NCBI RefSeq assembly: GCF_019320115.1
Contig: NC_089598.1
Coordinates: forward strand, 83,709,844 to 83,773,843
Length of the DNA: 64,000 nucleotides
Direction: 5' to 3'
Source: Miscanthus floridulus
Lineage: Eukaryota > Streptophyta > Magnoliopsida > Poales > Poaceae
Shown here: piece after piece, positions 57,675 to 64,000 of the stretch
Layout of the letters: each line of letters opens with the position of its first letter
Position numbering within the stretch: position 1 is the stretch's first letter
The notes under the pieces: generated by a model
What the model saw: only the letters and a program-made list of their open reading frames with translations
The model's database searches: none
What the model was told of the DNA's origin: nothing
Made by a program: the position numbers and the translations under genes

Positions 57675-60120
57675 ATGGCACGTTGCAAGAATGCTGGAGG
57701 TGGTCCCAGTGATGAGGATCCGAGGCCTCTGCCTCGCTTGATGGCTCAGGAGAAAGGAAAGGCGAAGAAGATTACAACAATAAAGTGTAAGTTTGGAGAT
57801 GCTGAGACAGAGAGAGCAACAGTAGTGGTAGCCGCCGCAGAGCGAGCGGAGAGAGGTGGATCTAGGGTGGTGTTTGCATTGCTGATTATTTCTCACCACA
57901 CAGAGGGCCATCGTCAAGAGGGCTGAGACTCTTCATGGTAGTCCACCTAGGACTGTCATGCTAGGAGGACGGCATGTCTCTTTAGAGGAGAGTCAGTCTC
58001 AGGGGGAGACAGAGCAACAGACATAGCCAGTGGAGCAGACTGAGGAGACAGAGCAGGCAGCACAGCCACAGCTTCAATGCTCTGGTCGTACACGTACTCA
58101 GGTGTTGCCAAGGCCTGAGACATAGAGGAGGGGCTCTCATCCACCTCCTAGACCACAGGATCTGCCTCTCGTGGTTCACCTTGACTTGAGGGCAGCCATA
58201 GCCAAACAGGTGCAACAGCTCCGCCCCGTGTAGTTTGAGGACTGGTTTTCGCTGAGGCGGGATTAGGATTAGCGTGCTTCAGAGCACTTCTATACAGTAC
58301 TGCAAGAGGATTTCTATAGTACTTATCTAAACAGTGGAGTTGCTTTTAGATCTTAGAGAGTTTGCTCCATAGAGTCACTTGTTGCAGCAGTAGGCGAGCA
58401 GATCCGTCCTCACCTCTCATATCTGCCAGGCTTGATAGATCTTCTTGGATGGACTGGCCGCTATGTTCCATCATGGGTCCATGAGTTCTACTCTTCTCTT
58501 TGGATTGACCCGAGGCACAGATTTATACACTTTGCTTTTAGAGGTCGTGACTACAGGCTCTAGAGCTCGAGGGTCGGAGAGATACTGTGGATTCTAGAGT
58601 CCCCTATCTGCCTTCATGAGGTATGTTATGGACAGACAAAGCCTCTGAGACACCCTCATGGTGGACTTGTGCCACCTACAGACCTTGTTAGAGTGTGCTT
58701 CACAGAGCCTTTTGGCGAGGGGTTGAGCAGGACACCACATGATCTTACACCTATAGCTCGGCTTCTTGATGCTATTATGAGGACTCTGCTCCTGAGGATG
58801 GGTTATCGTGAGGGTTTAACTCACATTCAGTTGTGGTTAGTGAATTCTCTGGTGTTTTAGACCGTATTTGATATTTGGGATGTCATACTTTCAGAGATGG
58901 ACACACTTGCAGAGGGTTTTAGAGGTCATCATCAGCTGTCTTATGCTCACTGGATCACTTTCTTGATTCGTAAGGCAGTTACATAGAAGTCTCCTAAGAC
59001 GATGGCAGAGTATACAGGTGCCACTACTGAGTTTTCACCATATAACATGACCTAGATGCTCCGCCACAATAGTGCGAGGACACCTCGCCAGCCGAGCCAT
59101 CACCTAGAGGTCCTAGAGATAGCAGCCCAGTAGGATGAGATCATCAAGGGCATTACAGCGACAGAGGGGGAGCAGCTAGATGCTCAGCAGGAGGGTGTGG
59201 TCAAGAGCGACCCGAGTGATAGCTCTGATGATGATTATTAGTCGATTCCATAGATGACTCCTTGACCATACAATAGAGAGGCCAGTGGCTCCAGCTCCGC
59301 TCCACCACAGCCACCATAGACAGATCAACACTTTTTGCCGTACTTGAGCGGATGAGGCAGGACCAGGCACGCCAGGCACAGGAGACCGCAGCTGCACTTG
59401 TATAGGTTTAGGCTTGACATGACGAGTTCTACAGGCACCAGCAGGCCATGCAGCAACATCAGCTCATGATCCAGCAACAGTTACTTGGCTTCATGCAGCA
59501 CGTATTCTCTGCTATTGGGAATGCTCCTTAGCAGTCTACACCTCAGATCGGCCAGCCTGCCACCACTTCAGTGACTCCAGTTGTACAGTCCAATGGGCTT
59601 CAAAGTTAGGGACCACTAGCTACACAGTTTGCTTTACCTACAGAGTAGGTGTCCCAGTGGTTTGCTTCACCAGTGATAGCTTAGGATCACTCCGCCATAG
59701 AGTTCTTCAGTGCTAGTGACTAACACCCTAGTCTCCAGGAGTCTTGGTGCTACATTCAGTGAGCTTACAGGGTAGCCTACACCTCTAGAGCTACGAGTCC
59801 CTATCCCTACCACAGTTGCTCCTATTACCGGGACTACTGAGACGATCCCATCATCTGTTGCATCGTCTGAGCTAGTTACTTTAGTTGTTTCAGCGACAGC
59901 GATAGTAGCAGATGTGGCTCCACTTCCTATAGTCATACTTCTAGAGTCAGAGGCCACATCAGTTATTGAGCAGACCCAGACCACTTCACCTTCACTTCTA
60001 GCGACAGATGGTCAGACCGCTCAGAGCTCAGGGTTAGAGGATGATGCTGCTCAGTTCTAGATTTCTCATCGCACCTCAGCGCCCGACTCATCTGCTCCTG
60101 TCCCACCATCTGACCCTTAG
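57675..60120 (+). pseudogene. 3' ORF at env-like position of the large copia element
   Basis: ATG at 57675 begins MARCKNAGGGPSDEDPRPLP, an opening seen in 3' ORFs of grass SIRE-type elements. After a frame change near 57900 it continues with FYSTYLNSGVAFRS, VHEFYSSLWIDPRHRFIHFA, FRGRDYRL and VRVCFTEPFGEG, HWITFLIRKAV, followed by a Gln-rich and then a Ser/Thr/Pro-rich tail ending at PPSDP with TAG (60118-60120). The FYSSLWIDPRHRFIHF core parallels FYATLFVEEDERRMHW in the pol-less element. Many stops, mostly TAG, interrupt it. No signal peptide or membrane anchor was seen. Confidence 0.5.
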
Positions 60121-60520
60121 GTTTTGGTGCTTGACGCCAAAGGGGAGAGGGATCGAGTATGTTAGATCTAGGAGGAGCGGTACATCTAGGGGGAGCATGT
60201 GATTCGTTACTTTTCGTTTCTTATGTGTGATACTCTATGCATTCACGTTTACTTTCATGCATTACACTACATACATGTGATTACGATACTTATGTGACAT
60301 GTGTGCTCTCTACATTGATTTATATATATATCATGTCACTTGGTTATGCTCATTTTCTTTGCTTCCGCATTTTACTCTGATTCAAATGAGCTTTACTTCA
60401 TGTACTCTTGCTTAATTCATATCCTTTGCTCTTATTGTCAAAAGCTTATATGAACCAAGCATGTTGAAAACCTCACTCATCTCTTTTATATACTCGAGGT
60501 TGTGTTGTCATCAATCACCA
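60121..60520. other. 3' spacer before the polypurine tract
   Basis: AT-rich non-coding tail of the large copia element, with purine-rich GGGGGAGC and GGGGAGAGG words. No gene was seen. Confidence 0.5.
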
Positions 60521-60533
60521 AAAAGAGGAAGAT
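60521..60533 (+). promoter_or_regulatory. Polypurine tract
   Basis: AAAAAGAGGAAGAT abuts the TG of the 3' LTR at 60534. Confidence 0.5.
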
Positions 60534-63500
60534 TGAAAGCATCTAGGCCCCTAGTTAGGTTTCGGTGATTAATGACAACACGAGATTACTATGACTAACG
60601 TGTGTTTTACAAAGGCAATTTGAGTTAGGTCATGGTAATGGCAATTGATTGGGCAATCATGGTTGTCATGCCCCTATCGATGGAAATCGTTTTGGTTTTC
60701 AAAGGATGGACGACAAGGTTAAGGATGGACTAGTTCTAAGTGTCGTTTGGAGTTGAAGAGACACTTAGAGTAGTTTAGGACTTTGTTTTTCCTTTAGCCG
60801 TACTATTAAGGGGGGTATGGACTAGTAGCTTGACCTAGGTGAGTCTAGTGGGTTAGGTGTGGTGCACACTTGTCAAATGTAGTAGTAGGTAGCTGAGGAG
60901 TAGCCCTAAGATCAATTGGAGTAAACTTCATTCACATAAGATTTCGAGTTGGAAGTGAATGGAGGGTCAAATGACTGACTGGACGCTGGTCTAGTTGTGA
61001 CCGAACGCTGGAGGGTGAGTCCAGTCAGTTTATTTGATCAACTGAAGTCGTCTGGTTGCGACCGAACACTGAGTGCAAAGGGACCAGACGTTAGGTGCCT
61101 GCGTCCGGTCAACTCTAGAGAGGTTCCAGAGAGGGATTTTCTTGACCGAACGCGTCCGGTCAATGCTGATCGGACACTGGTCAAGATTCGGTAACTGACC
61201 GGATGCTGAACAATGAAGTGATTGGACTCTGGGTGCCAGCGTCCGGTCAACATCAGTAAGGTTCCAGAGAGCATTTTCATGACCGGACGCGTCCAGTCAG
61301 TGATGACCGGACGTAGGACAGAGTCCGGTCATAGCTGAAAGGGTCGAGATGACGACTAGAGGGGGGGTGAATAGTCTTTTCTAAAACTTAATCACGTCGG
61401 CTAACCGAAACAAGTGTGGAATTATAACTATCGGTCTAGCTAAGACTACACCCCTCTATCTATATTCACTAGCACCTTTCAAAGATACTAATTAAACAAC
61501 AAAGGTGCCGGGCTAGCTAGAGCTCTCCTAACCAATTCTAGAAGCAAGGTCACACAAACCTATGCCACTAGTACTTTAAGCGACAAGGGAGCTCCTACAC
61601 ATGCTAGTAAGCAAAAGCACAAAGTCAACTAAGCTCACTAGCAATGCTCAATAACAAGGCAACCAATGCCAAATTAGAGAGCGCAATTACTTAGCTACAC
61701 AAACTAAGCAATGTGACTAACATGGTTACACAAACCAAATTAGCCACGCAAGGGAGCTACTTCTATGCTACACAAGCAAGAAGGTAACTAGTAAGCTACA
61801 CAAGCTAACTAATTACAAAAGCAACAACACAAGCTCAATATATATGAAAGTAATCGCAAGCTTGTGTAACGGGGATGCAAACCAACGGGAAGAACAAGGT
61901 TGACACGATGATTTTTCTCCCGAGGTTCACGTGTTTGCCAACACGCTAGTCCCCGTTGTGTCGACCGCTCACTTGGTGGTTTGGCGGCTAATTGGCATCA
62001 CCCGCCAAGCCCGCACGTCGGGCGCCGCAAGAACCTACCCCGAAGGTGAGGGTAGCTCAATGACACGCTTTACTAAAGTTGCTCTTCGCGACTCCCGCGG
62101 GGCGAGCACAATGCCCCTCACAAGCTCTTCTCCGGAGCGCCGCACAAGCTTCTTGCGGGCTTCGACGGAGACCACCACCAAGCCGTCTAGGAGGTGGCAA
62201 CCTCCAAGAGTAACAAGCACCACCGGCTTACAACTCGATCACCTAGTGCTACTCGATGCAACCTCATGATGCAATCGCACTAGAATCGCTCACTCACACA
62301 ATCGGATGATCACTATCAAGTATGTGTGAGATGGAGGGCTCCTAAGCACTCTCAAGCATGGACACAAAGTCACCCAAGGTGCTCAGCTATAGCCATGGCC
62401 GAAGGCCACTTCTATTTATAGCCCCAAGGGCTAAACTAGCCGTTACCCCTTCACTGGGCAATTGTCGGGTCGACTGGACGCTCCGGTCGTATTGATCGGA
62501 CGCTTGACCTCAGCATCTGGTCGCCCGATGACAGCCACGTGTCTCCTGCGTTCAACGACATTCTTCCGATCTCAACGGTCATCTTCTGATCGGACGCAGC
62601 AGCTTCAACTGACCGGACACTGGACCCTCAGCGTCCGGTCATTTACAGTAAGGTACCGACCCCGACCGGACGCGTACGGTCAGTCATGATCGGACGTAGC
62701 CCCAGCGTCTAGTCACTCTCCAGCGACACTGCTTCATCCGACAATAGGACCGGACACTACCACCAGCGTCCGGTCACCTTCAGAGTCAGTGTCCGGTCGA
62801 CTGACCGACGCTGCACACTGACTGCCACCACTGACTAGACGCTGAGCCTCAGCGTCCGATCACTGCGTGACCAGAGTCCGGTCCACTCTGTGGGACCTTT
62901 CTCATCTCCGTTTCTTCACCGAGTTGATCCACATCAACTCCAACTTCATCTCCTTTGTAAATGTGCCAACACCACTAAGTGTACACCACCATGTGTATGT
63001 GTGTTAGCTTTTCACAATCATTTCCCAAAGGATGTTAGCCACTCAGCTTATCACGTCACTCAATCCTAGCGACGATGCAAAATTAGATCACTCGAGTGGC
63101 ACATAGATGACCGATATGCAAACAAGTTTGCTCCTCTTGATAGTACGGCCATCTATCCTAAACCCGGTCATAAACTTCTCTACACACCTATGATCGGTGA
63201 AATGAAATGCCCTAGGTTATACCTTTGCCTTGCGCATTCCAATCCATCTCCTCTAATGTTGATGCAACACATGCACCAACATGATCAACAATAATATGAT
63301 CCACTTCATATCATTACGTGATCATATTGGTTCATCGATCTTGATATCACTTGCTTTTCACCGTTGCCTTCGTCCATCGATGCCAAGTCTTGCTCAAGCT
63401 TCACCGCTACGTGGTCCATCGCTCCAAAGCCTCCGACTTGCCCTTCACGCTTGCAACCGGTCCATCAAGCCAAGTCTTGTCTTGATCTTCTCCACCTTGA

Positions 63501-64000
63501 TCACATGACTCAATGTCATGTCTCATGTGCAATGAGCTCCTTCATCATCACATGTGTGAGCTTTGCAACATCTCCAAGCCATTTTCACCTTCATAGCATA
63601 TGTTACTCACATATATGTACCTGTGGACTAATCACCTGTGTATCTCACATAAACACAATTAGTCCACCTAGGTTGTCACTCAATTACCAAAACCAAATAA
63701 GGACCTTTCAATAGCTTAACAACTCTTTCTGACATAATGGTGGGGATAACTGACCGAAGCATCCGGTCATCCCACAGAGTGATGACTCAGCCCCCAAATG
63801 TTATGTTTTGAATGAGGGGGTATAAATACTTACTCCACTCATCCAAAGGAGGTCGCTTGCCCATTTATTCAGCTGAGAAACACCCTTGAGAGTGTAAAGG
63901 CGAGCAAGAGCCTAGTGAGGTGATTGAGATTTGAAAATCCAAGATTAAGGCCTCATTAGTGCAAGGAGAGTAGCAAGTGTGCATCTACCCTTCTCATTAG
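60534..64000 (+). repeat. 3' LTR of the large copia element, interrupted and cut by the window end
   Basis: Starts TGAAAGCATCTAGGCCCC and follows the 5' LTR to 61335, then resumes at 63711 after the solo LTR and again matches the 5' LTR (GGTATAAATACTTACTCCAC at about 63818) up to the window edge. It shows base changes and small indels relative to the 5' LTR. Confidence 0.5.
61336..63710 (-). mobile_element. Solo LTR, reverse orientation, perfect 5-bp duplication
   Basis: 2375 bp flanked by ATAGC on both sides (61331-61335 and 63711-63715). On the minus strand it starts TGAAAGGTCCTTATTTGG and ends CTCATCTCGACCCTTTCA-type text, the SIRE-type LTR pattern with GGTAATTGAGTGACAAC near the start. 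It contains CGACCGGACGC and GCGTCCGGTC motifs (62460-62885). There is no internal region, so it is a solo LTR and one of the younger events in the window. Confidence 0.5.

Larger units (their letters stand above)
44290..64000 (+). mobile_element. Large SIRE/Maximus-type Ty1/copia element, runs off the window
   Basis: The 5' LTR (44290-45894) is followed by a PBS, gag, pol in copia order (PR, IN, RT, RH), a spacer with palindromes, a 3' ORF at the env-like position, a purine tract and a 3' LTR from 60534. Gag is split by a gypsy-type LTR (46208-50733), and the 3' LTR by a solo LTR (61336-63710). Without these the element is at least 12.8 kb within the window, as expected for the SIRE/Maximus lineage. 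All proteins carry stops and frameshifts, so it is inactive. Confidence 0.5.

Noticed and set aside
1..64000. CRISPR arrays, rRNA, tRNA or bacterial-type operons
   Set aside because: None was seen; the regular repeats present are LTR palindromes, tandem arrays and microsatellites.

Overview
The window is plant nuclear DNA, almost certainly from a grass and most likely a panicoid (sorghum, sugarcane, Miscanthus or maize group). The signs are GC-rich first exons with low-GC introns, spliced genes, a Tourist-type MITE with GGCCTTGTTTAG ends, and stacked SIRE/Maximus-type Ty1/copia elements. The species assignment is inference. No bacterial genes, rRNA, tRNA or CRISPR array were seen.

Left part (1-15.2 kb) holds the two best-supported host genes, both on the + strand. 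The first is the 3' half of a nuclear-pore basket gene resembling NUP1/Nup136, in seven exons ending at 7700; one large intron, which appears to use a GC donor, carries an antisense RTE-clade LINE. The second is a complete three-exon GH17 endo-1,3-beta-glucanase (12732-15056) with a signal peptide and a GPI-type tail, preceded by a (GA)n tract and a short upstream ORF. Between them lie a non-coding stretch and a diverged tandem repeat.

Middle part (16-33 kb) is a transposon stack. It starts with a 1.5-kb foldback element (0.5-kb inverted arms, 8-bp target duplication). Next is a Mutator-like element (9-bp target duplication, one mismatch), which contains a solo SIRE-type LTR, which in turn contains an 11-kb copia-type element (20003-30972). 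That element has gag and a 3' 'env-position' ORF but no recognisable protease, integrase or reverse transcriptase. GC-rich DNA with direct repeats follows.

Right-middle part (33-44 kb) is low-copy-looking DNA. It has one intronless minus-strand ORF of unknown function with a strong Kozak start, hints of a second minus-strand spliced gene (40.5-42.7 kb), and remnants of MITE, CACTA, LTR and foldback elements, including a microsatellite-flanked Micron-like MITE.

Right part (44.3-64 kb) is a second, larger SIRE/Maximus-type element that runs off the window. It has a 5' LTR, PBS, gag split by a 4.5-kb gypsy-type LTR, and a pol with PR-IN-RT-RH that is full of stops. Then come a spacer, a 3' ORF, a polypurine tract, and a 3' LTR interrupted by a solo LTR with a perfect 5-bp duplication. 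All the elements are decayed. Premature stops are often TAG, and the first catalytic Asp of both protease and integrase is replaced by Asn. Four different LTR families in the window carry the same kind of short CCGGAC/GTCCGG palindrome in many copies.

(Form note: the original answer gave no feature confidences; the 0.5 on every feature is a placeholder required by the schema, not an estimate.)
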